Below, piece by piece: positions 1-12,628 of a stretch of DNA of 64,000 bases; within the stretch, counting starts at the first letter, position 1, and each line of letters opens with the position of its first letter. Under the pieces are notes generated by a model. That model saw nothing but the letters and a program-made list of their open reading frames with translations. It was not told where the DNA came from and did no database searches. The stretch lies in NCBI GenBank assembly GCA_030052745.1, contig JANBVO010000004.1, forward strand, positions 930,001 through 994,000, in the 5' to 3' direction. Origin of the DNA: Pleurostoma richardsiae (taxonomy: Eukaryota > Ascomycota > Sordariomycetes > Calosphaeriales > Pleurostomataceae). The translations under genes were made by a program, and so were the position numbers.

Positions 1-482
1 CACTGGTGAGTGGCCTCGTCGTAGATGGCCGCGTTGCCAAGTCCCCTCTTGCCGTTCAACATGCAGGCGCTGTCGACGAAGCCGGCGAGGCCAGCAGGGC
101 CGAACGGGCTCACCATGCTCCGGCGCAGAGCTCCCAGCATGCCCCAGAACGTCCAGGCGGAGTAGACCGCAAGGAAGACATTGTGCAGGACGACAAAGAC
201 GAAGAAGGGCCGCGTTTTGCTGATCCCCCACGGCCTCTTGCCAGTGGACTTGTTGTATATGTTCAGCGCCTTCGCCGTGACGGCATAGAGGGCTGCAATG
301 GTGATCGGGACCTTGGGGTCAAGCGCTGCTTGGTAGATGTGGTCCGGTATCGAGAAGGGCGGTGCATAGGCGATGGAGCCCGGTGGTGGTGGAGGGAGGA
401 AGGACGGCTCGGCACTGGGCGGGAAGGTGAAGAGCGAGGCCGAAGGCAGTGAAGCGAACACCGCAGGATGTGACGCCGCCAT
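1..482 (-). CDS. Fatty acid elongase (ELO/GNS1-SUR4 family), 5' part only
   Basis: The minus strand is open from the ATG at 482-480 to the window edge, giving about 160 N-terminal residues. A Pro/Ser-rich N-terminus is followed by a stretch reading RPFFVFVVLHNVFLAVYSAWTFWGM, a membrane segment of the kind found at the first helix of fungal ELO proteins. These ER membrane condensing enzymes add malonyl-CoA-derived two-carbon units to long-chain acyl-CoA. The catalytic HxxHH box and later helices would lie beyond the left edge, so identity rests on the N-terminal part only. The start was chosen because it is the first ATG in the open frame. No intron is evident in the visible part. Confidence is good for the family and low for substrate specificity. 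Confidence 0.75.
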   Translation of the reverse strand, partial: MAASHPAVFASLPSASLFTFPPSAEPSFLPPPPPGSIAYAPPFSIPDHIYQAALDPKVPITIAALYAVTAKALNIYNKSTGKRPWGISKTRPFFVFVVLHNVFLAVYSAWTFWGMLGALRRSMVSPFGPAGLAGFVDSACMLNGKRGLGNAAIYDEATHQ

Positions 483-3400
483 GTCGTGCGAGTTTTTGCG
501 TGTTCGTGACACCGAGCACAGGATGGAGTGTCAATGGGCAGAATAATTCGTCCCTCGAGTGCTTTTATTTAAGCCACAGGGTCTGTGACGCAAGAGCCTC
601 AACAATTTGGTGCGAGTCTGGATCGGCGCGGAGCGGTGGCGCGAACTTAGACGGGCAATGGACCTCGGCTCCGTTTTAGGGCAGGAGGGGCGGAAGGGGA
701 GAAGGACGTTGGGTATCAAGACGAGCTTGGCACCTTGTTATCAATGCAGAAGAAGAGAATGGCACTGCTGCCCCCCAAAGAAGACAACACAGCCGAGGCG
801 AAGGACGGGGAGAAAGGAGGAAGGAGAGAGAAGCTGTGAGACGCGAGCAACCAGAAATTCTGGGAGCTCCGGCAGGACCGGCAGGGCAGATAAAGAGGAA
901 ATTTAAGGCCCGGAAGCCAACGGCAACGGCGGGTCCGCGATGTTGGATTGCTTGCCGCGCTTGTGTCAGTCAATGCGGGAGGAGCACTTGATCTTCCCGG
1001 AAAGCTGATCGTTGACTCGGTTGGATCCTGGCTTAGCAGCTCGACAAGGAGAGCCCCTCACCGGTCCGAAAAGTCATCCAAGGCTGCATACAGCCCCGGC
1101 CCAAGATGTTGGCAGGCGAGCGGCTTCCTTGCCAGCCCGCATTCATGGCATTCGCAAGCACACAAAGGAAACTGCGTCCGGAGTTCGCGACCGGAGCATC
1201 AAAGGACTGATCGAGGATCAGAGATGGAGAGACCCACCAAAGGAACCCCTAGCGAGGTGTACACACGTACGGTTACGTGTCCGGAGCCTCGGCTGAGTTT
1301 GAATTGGGCCCCTGAATGTAGCACCGCATCGTGGGATGGAGTACACAGGCGAAAGGGGGATCGTTGATTCACGATTCGCGTGTCAATCAGCTATCTTCAC
1401 CTGCAGGCCGCAGATAGACCGGATGCTCAGATAAGCGGAGTGCGACAGGATGGTGATACATGCATCACAAGCATCCAACAGGATCATCATCCGACCGACC
1501 GAGGCATCGCCCTCCCTCAACTGTTTGGCCCTGGGCGGCGTTGTTCATGATGATGATGCTGCTGATGCCGGGCCTCGGGGGCTTGGTGCTTGTGCTGGCG
1601 CCGGAGCTTGGAGAGCTGTCGTTGCGTTGAGCATTGGCGCGAAGGAGATGCTCGTGTGATTTTGTTGGGGTTTCTCTCGCACACGGACACCAACTAAAGT
1701 TAGCACCGCAGGGGACGGGCAGCGGGAACCAATCGGCTCTCGTAGGCGCCTGACAGGGCTGCACAGTCAGCGAGATTCCAGCCGCAAGGCCCGCAACTGC
1801 CGTGCTCTGCTCCGCAGTCCGCGGGCCCCCGAGTGTACAGTACAGTCCACTACTACCCTGACTACTCACCGAAATATGTACATTACGGACCCGTATATCC
1901 GTCCTGTATCGCCGCATCGTCAGTCGTCAGTCATCATCACAATTTCGGATCTCGCGGGAGGAGATTGGGGATACGGAGCATCACCTCCATGACCCTTCCT
2001 CATATAACTAGCCGCCGCCCCCTTATTAATTATTTCTACTCCTGAGTCCTGGGTGAGTCTCGTACTCGTCTTGTGCCCTCTCGAGTCCTTGTCGTGCACG
2101 GGAGACTCCGGAGACATGGGCCCAGGTACCTGAGCTTGGCGAGGCCTTAAGCCGCACCCGGCGCGGAGCAGCCCCGCATTTCCGCTTCCTCAACAAAACT
2201 CAAGTCCGAGACCAGATTTGCTACAACAAAAAAAGACAATCACATGCAAAGGATTTTTAGAAAGATCTTGTGCTCTAGAGATGCGGCAGAAAACTTCTTT
2301 GCATACCGGAAAGCGGTATTGCCGTATCCCAGCATAAAATCCCCAAAACCCCCAAGGATCTCTACACAGTATGCCGGTGGAAGGGCCGTCCTGTCTCCCC
2401 CGAAGATGCCGGAGGACGGGATGAGTCCAGCTGCTGACATAGAACTCCACCTACAATTAGCTCCTCGAAGCAGCCCGGAGCAAACCCCATGTCTTCGCCG
2501 ACTCGAGTCTACAGAGTACGCTCCGATCTGCCGGGATGCATCCTCGGTACCTCTCGTCTTTTCTAGCTGTAGTTCAGAGCCGACGCAGGGTTGCATAGGT
2601 ATCCAGGATGTGCGTCCCTGATGAGGTACGGAGCACGGAAGACCCTCCGGCCGACCGCTAGTACTTTGGGCCAGCTCGATGGAGCAAATCCGGGGTAAGA
2701 CGGAGTCCTCCGAGCAACACTCGCGATCCGGAAGGATGTCAAGGTCCACAGATAGCCGCTCGCGTCACCGTAAGATACTGTAGAGTATAATCTCCGTAGG
2801 TCTACGGCAGAACTACGGCGTAGAATACAGTGTACAGCTGCCTTCTAGAAGATGTGGCTGACACGCCAACCCCGCAAAATGCTGAAGTGCTGCACCACGA
2901 TCGGTACCTCACATACCAAGGTACACTGTAGGTACGGAATAGAGGTTGAGATATTACTCCGTACTGGTACCAGCCGTGCTTAGCCAGCCAACCCGATAGA
3001 AGAGCTGATGCCTTTTTCAGACAGCTCACATAAAGGACGAGCATCGCAGCTCCTGAACGAGCTTGACCCTCCCACCCAACGCACAGTACCTGTCGTCTCG
3101 ACCACAAAAACCGCATTTCAGTAGACCTCATGCAATTCGTCCTGAAAATGGCCTGATTCATCGCACCCTTCAAGTTTCAAGGAGTCGAAATGCTTCCGCG
3201 ATGCAACAACACAGCGGATCCAACCCGACGGAATCATGCCGAGTGACCCCTCGAATCCAGGGCGCTTGTCCCAAAGCGAAGGATGAGGGGAAACATCCGA
3301 GGACGACGATCGCATGTGATGAACATGGGGGCCTCCCGATTGAAAGGAGCGCGTTTTCCCCGCCCCCGGATCTCCAATCCAGCATTAAACCGGCGCCAGA

Positions 3401-3549
3401 GCTAGGGAGATAATCTGGGGAAACCCTCTCTTTCGGAACAGGCGCGAGTGTAGTACATATTGACACGCCGGACCCGAGCGCCTCTCTCCATCCTTCCTCA
3501 CCTTGCCCCCTATATCACAAGGAGTGCCGAGACCCAAGATATCGAAAGG
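483..3549. other. Gene-free stretch between elongase and alcohol oxidase
   Basis: I see no open frame with recognisable domains or splice-linked exons on either strand. The 483-950 part is the likely promoter and leader of the elongase, and 3060-3549 is the likely upstream region of the oxidase. Scattered GGTACC/TACGG-type short palindromes and one TTCTAGAA core near 2842 are present. Predicted frames here are short and compositionally unlike proteins. Confidence 0.5.
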
Positions 3550-6136
3550 ATGGGTTCGACGGTGCCGGACGGTGCCGTGCCCCGGCCACCAGCACTGCAG
3601 GAGCCGCCTCCTGCAGCCTTCTGGGACGAGGCGCAGTGGGCGGTCTTCATGTCGCTGATGGACGCTATCGTTCCGTCCATCGTGTCTTCATCAGCTGTCA
3701 CAGACACAGCCGTTCAGATCAGGCTCCCAGACGCGAAGTACGCCGAGACGCTGGCGGCCGTTCAGAGCACGGCGGCCGAGGTGCCGGACCGAGAGTCCCT
3801 CACTGCCTTCCTGGCCGAGAAGCCCTCCGACTACCCGGCCTTCCGGGCAAGCCTGATGAGGACCGCGAGCGGCCTAGCGACGAGCCAGGTACAGCAGCTC
3901 GGTACCGCGCTGAAGATCTTGTCGTAAGTTTCCAGGCCAGAACAGACAGGCCGCGGGGAAAGGACTAACTTTTTCGGACAGCACCCGGGCCGGCGCTCTT
4001 GCCCTCACGGGCTACTGCACACCCATCAACCTCCAACCTGTGCACGTCAGGGAGACCATCGTCAAGGGCTGGTTCGCCTCGTGGCTCCCGTCGATCCGCT
4101 TCCTGGCCAAGACCCTCACGACCCTGGGCCAGGTGACCTACGCACAGACCTCCCCGCTGTTCGCTCGGGTGATCGGGTACCCGGACGTGCCGCGCGACTG
4201 GAAGGCCGGGCCGGACTTCCCCTACTCCTTCCTGCAGCTCCCGGCCTCCTCCGGCCCGCCCACCACCCTCGAGACCGACGTCGTCATCGTCGGCAGCGGG
4301 TGTGGCGGCGCCGTCGCCGCCAAGGTCCTGGCCGAGGCGGGCCACCGCGTGCTGGTGGTCGACAAGGGGTACTACTTCCCGCCGTCGGCGCTGCCCATGC
4401 CGCAGGAGGCCGCGCAGCGGTACCTGTTCGACAACGGCGGCTTCTACAGCAGCCTGACAGGGGCCATCAATGCCGTGGCCGGGTCGTGCTGGGGCGGCGG
4501 AGGGACCGTCAACTGGAGCGTCAGCCTGCAGACGCAGGGGTACGTGCGGAGGGAGTGGGCCGAGGACAGGGGCCTGCCGTTCTTCGCGACACAGGCGTTC
4601 CAGGACTGCCTGGACAGGGTGTGCGAGTTCATGGGCGTCGGCACCGAGGGCCTGCGGCAGAGTCACCGCGGCGGCGTCCTCCTCGAGGGCAGCCGGCGGC
4701 TGGGCTGGCACGCCGCGCCGCTGCCGCAGAACTCGGGCGGCAGCGAACACTACTGCGGCCACTGCCACCTCGGGTGCGGCAGCGGGGACAAGCAGGGGCC
4801 CGCCGTGAGCTGGCTACCCGCCGCCGCGAGGGCGGGCGCCGAGTTCATGGAGGGGTTCCAGGTGGAGAAGGTGCTGTTCAAGAAGAAGGCCGGGGCCAGG
4901 AAGGCGACGGGTGTCGTCGGCAGGTGGACGTCGAGGGACGCGAGCGGCGGCGTGAGCGGGCCGCTGGACCAGCGGGTGATTAGGGATGTCGTGATCAAGG
5001 CCAAGAAAGTCATCGTTGCGTGCGGTTCTATGTGGTCGCCAATAGTTCTGCTGAAAAGCGGAGTGAAGGTGCGAATATGTCCCTTGGACTCGCCGCTGCG
5101 AAACCCGAAAAGCTCACTTTCTCATACAGAATCGGCATATTGGCATGAATTTGCATCTTCATCCGTGCAACATGGCTGGAGGTTTCTACAAGGAAGACAT
5201 CCGGCCCTGGGAAGGTAAAGCAGAGCACCACCCCCAATGGACTATGAGATTACTGACGTGACATAGGAGGCATCATCACGAGCTACTGCTCCAGCTTCGA
5301 GAATCTCGACGGCAAGGGGCACGGCACCAAAGTCGAATGCACCTGCATGATTGTAAGCACTAACTACAACCCTTACTCTTGCCGGGAGATCCCAGCAGCT
5401 CCCGGACTAGCTAGCCCCTGACTAACCAACTCGCCAGCCCTACACGATTATGGCCAACCTCCCCTGGCGCAGCGGCCTCGACTTCAAGCTCGCCGGGGCG
5501 CGCTACCGCCACTTCGGCGCCTTCATCTCGCTGACCCGCGACCGTGACTCCGGCCGCGTCGTCCCCGACCCCGTCACCGGCCGCCCCTGCCTCGAGTACA
5601 CCCCGAGCGCCTTCGACCGCGCCCACACCCTCGAGGGTGTCCTGGCCACCTGCAAGATGCTGTACGTCACCGGCGCCGACGAGATCCGCGCCTTCCTGCC
5701 CGGCGTCGAGCCCTTCGTCCGCGGGGAGACGGCCACGACCGTGGCTGCGGCGACACCAGCAGCAGGAGCGACGGCGGAGGGGGGTTCACGCAAGACGGGC
5801 GCAGCACAGGAGGTGGAGGGTGCGGAGCGGCTGGACCTGGGAGCCAGCGACCCGGCGTTCTCGGCCTGGCTGGCCCGCGTCAGGAAGGTGGGCAACGCGT
5901 CGCCCGACACGCCGTTCTCGTCGGCGCACCAGATGTCGACGTGCCGGATGAGCAGGCGCCAGGCCGACGGCGTGGTGGACGGCCGGGGCCGGGTCTGGGG
6001 CACGGACGGGCTGTTCGTCGCGGATGCGAGCGTGTTCCCGAGCGCGAGCGGGGTGAACCCCATGGTGACGGTGATGGCGATTGCGGACTGGATCGCGAGG
6101 GGCGTTAGCAGGGACCTGGACGCGGGCCGTTTGTAA
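3550..6136 (+). CDS. Long-chain fatty alcohol oxidase (GMC oxidoreductase)
   Basis: Five exons fit well: 3550-3923, 3982-5068, 5130-5214, 5267-5352 and 5438-6136, giving about 776 residues, normal for fungal long-chain alcohol oxidases. These FAD enzymes oxidise long-chain alcohols to aldehydes with release of peroxide, usually at peroxisomal or ER membranes, in alkane and fatty alcohol use. The FAD-binding motif DVVIVGSGCGGAVAAKVL lies near residues 223-255. The splice between exons 2 and 3 creates NRHIGMNLHLHPCN, a family hallmark. The C-terminal GMC part carries HQMSTCRM (near residue 708), then DGLFVADASVFPSASGVNP and a final helix. The start at 3550 was preferred to an in-frame ATG at 3460 because the extra 30 residues do not resemble the family. 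An Ala/Thr/Gly-rich insert lies near residues 640-680. Confidence 0.93.
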
Positions 6137-7784
6137 ATTGGTGTCGGGCTTGACCGGGCGGGCCTGTGGAATTGTTCACATGAGGAGGACGTCTAGCGCA
6201 TCTGAATGGTAGTCTGGAAAACTGTGTATGACACGGATCTACGTATCTACGACAACACTGTAAATTATTCTATCCCGTCTGTGCTTCTGAGTTCGTTAAG
6301 CACGATAGGGCCTGATACGCTTGTTCATCATGTGGTCTGGAATATTACACACCACCGCAGAACGACGCAGAGAAGTGATCGAAAAGAAGCTCACCCCCTT
6401 GGTTGAGACTCTGGACTTCTGCAGGGCACCGTGGTGCTCCGACGACACTCTTCTCACTTGGGCATGACAGAGGAAGAGAGTGTAGGCTGCAGTATTTCAC
6501 CTCCCTAAGCGCTGGCGACCGAAACTACCCTGTACAACCGCTGCAGGTAACCGCAGTTCGTAGTGTCCATGGGCTGCAATCCACCGCCACGACCGGTGCG
6601 CACACATCGGAGGGAGGCTAGGCAAGGACTCTAGAACGGGGGATGCCAGGCGATGGTGCGAGGGATGGGAAGACAGAGCGCGGAATCCGTGTCGACCCGG
6701 CTCTGTGGTCCAGGAGAGGAAATGGAGGCTAAGATAAAACGCAGAGATCGAGGTCAAATGAGTGGATGCTCATCGAGATGCATCGCCGGCGGCGCCAGCC
6801 GTTCACACTGCTGCTGATGGCGCCACGCCTGGACGCCCGTGCCAGACTGTCAAGTACAGTACATACGACACAGCCCCGGGGACTCCACAGATGCAATCCG
6901 GCAGCTCACACGACAGTTTCGCACTCGCAGCAGGCCGCAGCCACTGAGGCACAAACCATGTAGGGTTGACCCGCGGAGGGTTAAGGTGCCCAAACATCGG
7001 GGAGAGCGGCTCCCGATCCCAACCTGCAGTTGCACAGCCTTGTGCCAAACTCCACGCAGTGCAGGCAGCGCCCGGGCGACCCGACCTCGAGGGACCTCTC
7101 TGGTGGATGCTGGGGGGCGGACCACGATCCGAAGCTGCCCGACTGAGACAACATGTTGGCGTCCGGGCCGGACCTATCGCCGACAAGGGTCTCACTGCGC
7201 CGCTCATCCCTCTTGCCTGTCTGCTGCCTTGGAGCGACCACGTGCGAGGCAGAGGTGCGACGCTGGGCTGAGCAGATCGCTGCGAGCACCCGCCGTCGTG
7301 CCAGGGAGAGAAAGCATTCTCGAAGGACAACGGCCTGGCCACGGCGGCAAGCGTCGCTCATCGGTCATCGGATCCGCTCAGCACTTGGCCTTTGCGGTGC
7401 CGAGAGCGAGCAGAGGGAGGGGATCACATGCCACTGTTTCGGCTTCAATATGATCCTGTAAACAGGTCTCGTCCCCCATGTGTCTTCCCTCGTGACTCAC
7501 TCAGCGTCCGAGATGCGGTTGGAAGCCGGGTCCTTGTCGCTGTGGCCGATGCGCACCTCATCCTCTGCTCGTCACCCGCACCGCGCGTGTTAGCAGAGAA
7601 GCCCCCTTGCCCGCAGCTCACGACGTGACATTGCAGAGCCGCGTCAAGAGAGAAAAGGCGGGCAGGCTTCTGCCTAGATATGGAATAGACGATGCGCAGC
7701 ACTAGCCCGTCGCCTTCCGCACAACTTGCATGTGCAAAGCCTCCCCTCTTTCCCCGATCCGATGCAGAACAACAGCACATGCAG

Positions 7785-7801
7785 AGCAGCAGCAGCAGCA
7801 G
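7785..7801. repeat. Short AGC trinucleotide microsatellite
   Basis: Five to six consecutive AGC units, flanked by related AGC/AAC triplets. It is not inside a supported gene. Confidence 0.8.
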
Positions 7802-9755
7802 GAGCAGAAGCTGCCTGGGCAGTGGTCGTTGGTCGTCACTGTCAGAGCAGCAGCCGCAGGACCATCCCCGCCGTGCTCGCTGCGGCATCACGCGGAGTCA
7901 CCGTCAGCCTGGTCCTGCGTGCGATCGTTCGGGCTTACATCACTTGCGGGGGTGTCATCGCCTGCAGAAGAGCCCCGGCTCTCGTGCATTGTTCCTGCCT
8001 TAGGTATGGCGGCGTCAGCACCGCCCCTCTGTATGCATGCACGAACAGACGGCCCGCCATCGGCGAAGGTGTTGTGCAAGTGTCGCGATAGAGAGGGTGT
8101 TTGGGTAGAATCTGCCTCTCCGAACAGTGGCCGCAGACATGCGCCTGCCCAGCCCAGCCGCTCTCGTGTGATCCGGGGCGTCCATGGTGTTGGTTCGCTT
8201 AAGGAGAAAGAAAAGGGGCCCTTCGCAGAGACCGGCTTATAGGTGTCGTTGGCAGAGATCCGCGAAGCAGCAGGCAGTAACGGGTGTGAAACCGGGGACG
8301 ACGAAGGAAGCTGACTGCAGCCTGGGGGAAAGAGGACGACCTCGAAGGATAGAGGTCTCGATCACTGGCGGCCAGGATGCGGCTTACCACATTGCTGGGA
8401 TCAGGACACCACGACCTGCTCAGACACCGGAGCCGGTCTCGCGGGTTCTTCCTTTGTACTCTGTAGGCACCGGGGAGATGGGGAAGAATCTCAAGTAAGC
8501 CAGCCTCGCCTCTTCCACCTCTGAGAAGAGGAGGATCAGGTCTCCTCAGTAGGGAAGGAGATGTCAGCACTTGCAGATGATGACAGCTGCGGAGCACTCT
8601 TTGAGTGTGCGACGAAGCTGAGGACGAAAACCATTCGCGCATCTCATTGTGGTGGAAATCCCGAGTCCCCGCCCGCGCCTGACCAGATACTATTGCCCAC
8701 CCGCACCCCGTTATTGCCCAACGGGAATAAGGCAGGTGGACAATCAGAGTGCTGACCATCGCCCGTCACAGGGTCCTGTCACCTCTGTCACCCTGTGTCG
8801 TTTCGTACCAGCGCCAATGAGGACGGGCTGCCTCCTTTTCGCCTGTCACCTTTGTATCCCCAGCCACGGTGCAAGAATCAGGGTTTTCTGGGGGTCGTCG
8901 AGGGGCTGGGCTGGGCTGGCATCGTAGTGTGTGTGCTTGGGTGTGCTCAGCCGCAGGGAGCACAAGGATCCCTGCCCTGTCACTCCCGCCCGCGGCGCCA
9001 CCCCCTCAAAAGCGGGCGGACCGCTAGGGTGGACAAGTACCGGTGACAGAAAGGAAGGAGGATCGAAAAGATGGAGAGCAGAGAGTCGCTGCAGAAGCGG
9101 TGTCACTCCTTGTGTCCACCGAGTCGCAATTCGGCAGGTCAGAGACTTGCCTGGCCGGCAGGCCTGGATTCTGATCCCTCTTCCCTCTCGGACTCGGCCA
9201 CCCGAAGGATACGTCTTCGCGGAAGAGTCGCTACCTGCCCGCGGGACCGTGATATGATCCCACCGACAAGTTGCCTCCCAACTTCCGACTGGCCAAGTTG
9301 CGAGTCGAGAAGGGAGATGTGCGCCGGTCTGGAATGCCGCTGTCCGTGTCCACCGTCCGTGACTGCCGGTGACGCGATCATCCCGGTCCACAGACCGGGG
9401 GGTGGGAGGCCAAGGGGGACGGCGGCATGGCTGGGATCAGATATATTACGGAGCACACCGAGGCAGGGGTTCGGGCTTCTAGAAGGCTGGGGAGAAAAAG
9501 GCGTGCCGCGTAACTCTGACCAAGGGTTCGGCGGGCATGATACGTTACCTGGTATCCGTGCATCCAGCTTCCTAAATGGCAAGGGACAGTCAATGTCACT
9601 TTCGTAGACGGCATCAGCCCAATGCCTCTCGGCGTGTTCCTCGGACATTTGCGTCACCTGGGTTTCATTTGCGGTAGATTGCCTACAGATCCCAAATGAT
9701 GCGGAGGGTATCACAGCGAGAAAACACGCCAGACCACCGGCCGAGGGCTTTCACA

Positions 9756-9769
9756 AGCTTCTAGAAGCT
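9756..9769. promoter_or_regulatory. Perfect 14-base palindrome AGCTTCTAGAAGCT
   Basis: A perfect inverted repeat whose core TTCTAGAA matches the TTCnnGAA arrangement of a heat-shock-factor half-site pair. The 12-base core GCTTCTAGAAGC recurs at 54821 and 56990. No gene starts nearby, so a regulatory role is only a possibility. Confidence 0.35.
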
Positions 9770-11593
9770 CGGAAAAGGAACCGGGCAGGGGTTTGTTAGG
9801 TCACAGTGTTGCAGAGATGCAGGCGTAGATCACACAGGAGTAGACAACGAGACGCTCATCGACTCGGCGGATATCCCGGCCGTTGCTCTTTTGAACAATG
9901 TAACGTTTTTCTGCATTGTTGTTGTTCAAAAAAAAAATTAACTACTACTATGACGACCCGGAAAAAGCAGATAGAGCAGGGAGGACATTCAGGAATTATC
10001 CCGCGGTGAGAACGAGCCGCCGCCAAACCAGTGGCCAAAGCGTATCCTCGCGTCCTGCACCGAAATTCGATACCAGCACCTCATGCCGACGACGGAGCAT
10101 GGGAAGGATTGTTGCACCGCAATTACTTCCTCCCATGCTGGCTTCCGTCGTAGCGCGCCTTTCCCTTCGTACCGGGGGAGGAGGACTTTACACTCAACTC
10201 CCACCGGTCGGGGTCCGGCAGATGTAGTGAGGTGAGCTACACCTTGCCGCTTTTCTCTCTTTTGTTTCCTCGGTTGACTTCGTAATGGACCCCAGTGACG
10301 ATGTGTCCATCATGCGTAGAGAAGCCGACACACTCCGTGGGGCAGTTCCGTACTGTAGTCCCTGATCTAGCAGGGAGAATCAAGTCGTGTAGCTGCCGCG
10401 CAGCGTCCTGAATCCCTACCAAAGGGGTCCGAAGTGTCCGAGGGCGAGAGAGCTAGTTCGGCAAGACACGGCAACTAAGGGGGCCAGTACATCGATCCCG
10501 TCCAGCGGTGGTATCCCGATGTTCTATGTCCGTCCTCTGCATGACTTGTGTGACATCCATCCATCTCGCTCAATATCCCGTCTGCGTCCGAACCATCGCC
10601 GCAGGCCGGCTCGGGTGCCTTCGTCCGTGCGCGTGGCTGGGAGCAGACGCCTTGGCCCTGTCGACAGCCCGTGTCTGCGTCAACTGCGGTATCCCAGATA
10701 CGCCGCATCTCCGCCACGGAATGAATCGTTATTCCGACCTCGTTGGGAGAAAGTGACCTCGAGGATCCCGTCCAAGTGGTCGTTTCCAGCACCGAATAAT
10801 CCGCATGTGGCTAACAGTGACCCGCCGTTTCGAAGAAGAGGCTGCTCGACGTCAAGTCGGGAAAGTCGTCCTTTTCGTAGACTGGTCGTGGTGAAGCTCG
10901 TGCTGGGTATTCGTGTCGTCAAGGTCGTAGATCATCCGTAAGACAGGAATTATTAACATATAATAGACCAAGGCCAAAGGGAAGATGGAGCGAGTGCGCT
11001 TGGGGGTGCGTTCGGCCCAACCAAGGCGTATGGGGTATCTCTGAGAAAGCCGATGTGCCGTGTAACAAAGAAAAGGGGATAGAGAAAAGTAACCCGACTG
11101 GGTTCTCTGTCCCGGGCTTCTTGCCGGGCGACGGTGAGTGCATTGCTGCTGTTCCTCTTATTTAAACGGCAAAGAAAATCCAAAGCCCTCCTTTATTTCG
11201 AGTCCGGCCCTGCTGTAAATGCAATCAAAATACCAGCCCCCCCGGACCCAGCCATGATGAGGAATCAAAGGGAACAGCATGGTGACCGAGCTCGCGGTTG
11301 TGGTGGTATGAGTATCCAGAAAACCAAGTACCGAAAACAAGACGCTCGCTCGCTAGAACAAAGGGAAGATTGAGATTTCAACGCGCGGGATGGGATATTG
11401 AGAGTTGTTGACAGCCGCTCTCCGTGATGCAAAACGCCCGAGATGCCTTTGTGTGGTGTGACGGATGCCTCTATGCCGCTGGGGTATAAACTTTTTTTCT
11501 TTGCGCAGACAGCCGATGCCTGTGACGGGAAAAGGAGAATAACTAGGAAGACGTGGCCACTGGGTAGCTCTGTCCAGTGACAGGGGGTGATTG

Positions 11594-12628
11594 TCACATA
11601 GTTGTCGTGTACTCCTGATATCTGTCCCAGCCAAAGCCACCGTAGCCGACACCGACACCACACTGAGGGGCGAGCATGCTGGGCAACGGCAGCTGTGGAA
11701 GGGGCGCCGTCACGACTGGTGAGCTGTAGAAAAGTCCGGCCGAGGAGTAGGGCTGGCTGTAAGGCGGCGTGGGAGGAGAGGGGACGTGGACTTCGGCCAT
11801 CCCCATGCTTGCCCAAATGGAGGCGTTATTTGAATCGGCAGACGACGATGTGACAACGGGACTCGAAGGCAGTATCTTCCATGATTCCACAGGCGCTGGA
11901 AGTGCTGAAGTCGTTGTAGGTCCAGTCCACATACTCGCGTTGGCTGGGGAGCTGGGCAGCAGGGGCTGTTGGCGGATCACGTCTACCACTCTCGGTGGCG
12001 GCGGCAGTAGCGGTTTCAGGAGACCCATGATGTTGCTCTTGACCTCGTCGCTCTTTCCGCAGAGAAGCTCGCCTGCTCCGTCCTCCTCGAGTCCCTCAAG
12101 CGCGGAAACATGAGTCCGGTACACGAACTTGTTGATGGCCTGGACGAAATCCTCGTGCAGCTTCTTGCACTGTTGCTCCTTCTCCGACCAGTCGTAGGTG
12201 CTAGCCTTGGCGTTTATGCAGTGGATGTCCTTGTGGTACTCAATGAGGGACTCAATAGTATCCGGCGTCAACTTGTAGGCTACCTCATTCCGCAACACCA
12301 TGTCCACATGGACAACATAGGCCTCCACATGGATGAGCTGGTAGTTGAACAGAGCCTCTATCAGGGGGTTGGGATCCTTCCTTAGCTCTGACTCGGGAGC
12401 TTTTGGCAGCATCAACGACGCCAGAGTCCATATGGCATTTGTCGAGGAAAGAGTCTCTGTCAAGCATCTTTGGTGTTGTGGGACGCTGTTGAGGGGACGC
12501 TTGATCCGGTTGATGCGCTTGAGAGTCTGAGTCAACCACGGCTCCACCTTCGAGCCCAGGACGACGTTGACGGATGAGGCCCTAGGAGCAAAAGCCGCCG
12601 CGGAGGCTGGCAACAGTTGCGGAGGCAT
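11594..12628 (-). CDS. Unrecognised intronless protein, 344 residues
   Basis: A single open frame of 344 residues starts at 12628 and is preceded on its strand by a CT-rich leader (about 12640-12860), typical of filamentous fungal genes. Residues 20-190 look like a helical globular domain (SSTNAIWTLASLMLP, HVEAYVVHVDMVLRNEVAYKL, QQCKKLHEDFVQAINKF). The C-terminal 140 residues are Pro/Ser-rich and probably disordered, ending GVGYGGFGWDRYQEYTTTM. I recognise no catalytic motif, signal peptide or membrane segment and assign no function. It stands alone between two large gene-free gaps. The mix of charged helices and consistent codon use argue for a real gene rather than a chance frame. Confidence 0.68.
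   Translation of the reverse strand: MPPQLLPASAAAFAPRASSVNVVLGSKVEPWLTQTLKRINRIKRPLNSVPQHQRCLTETLSSTNAIWTLASLMLPKAPESELRKDPNPLIEALFNYQLIHVEAYVVHVDMVLRNEVAYKLTPDTIESLIEYHKDIHCINAKASTYDWSEKEQQCKKLHEDFVQAINKFVYRTHVSALEGLEEDGAGELLCGKSDEVKSNIMGLLKPLLPPPPRVVDVIRQQPLLPSSPANASMWTGPTTTSALPAPVESWKILPSSPVVTSSSADSNNASIWASMGMAEVHVPSPPTPPYSQPYSSAGLFYSSPVVTAPLPQLPLPSMLAPQCGVGVGYGGFGWDRYQEYTTTM

Larger units (their letters stand above)
6137..11593. other. Gene-free stretch of about 5.4 kb
   Basis: No frame on either strand shows a recognisable domain, consistent codon pattern or credible exon chain. The longest open frames (about 180-200 codons) overlap one another in opposite strands and are rich in Arg/Ser/Pro, as expected for chance frames in GC-rich DNA. 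The stretch contains an AGC microsatellite near 7790, TTCTAGAA-containing palindromes near 9475 and 9762, and an A-run near 9930. The right end covers the 3' side of the minus-strand gene at 11594. Confidence 0.5.

Noticed and set aside
4081-4983. 300-codon plus-strand frame inside the alcohol oxidase
   Set aside because: It is an Arg/Gly/Pro-rich shadow of the oxidase coding frame in GC-rich sequence.
8199-9714. Two minus-strand frames of 186 and 191 codons in the large gap
   Set aside because: They overlap plus-strand frames, have Arg/Ser/Pro-rich random composition and no start context, motif or splice support.
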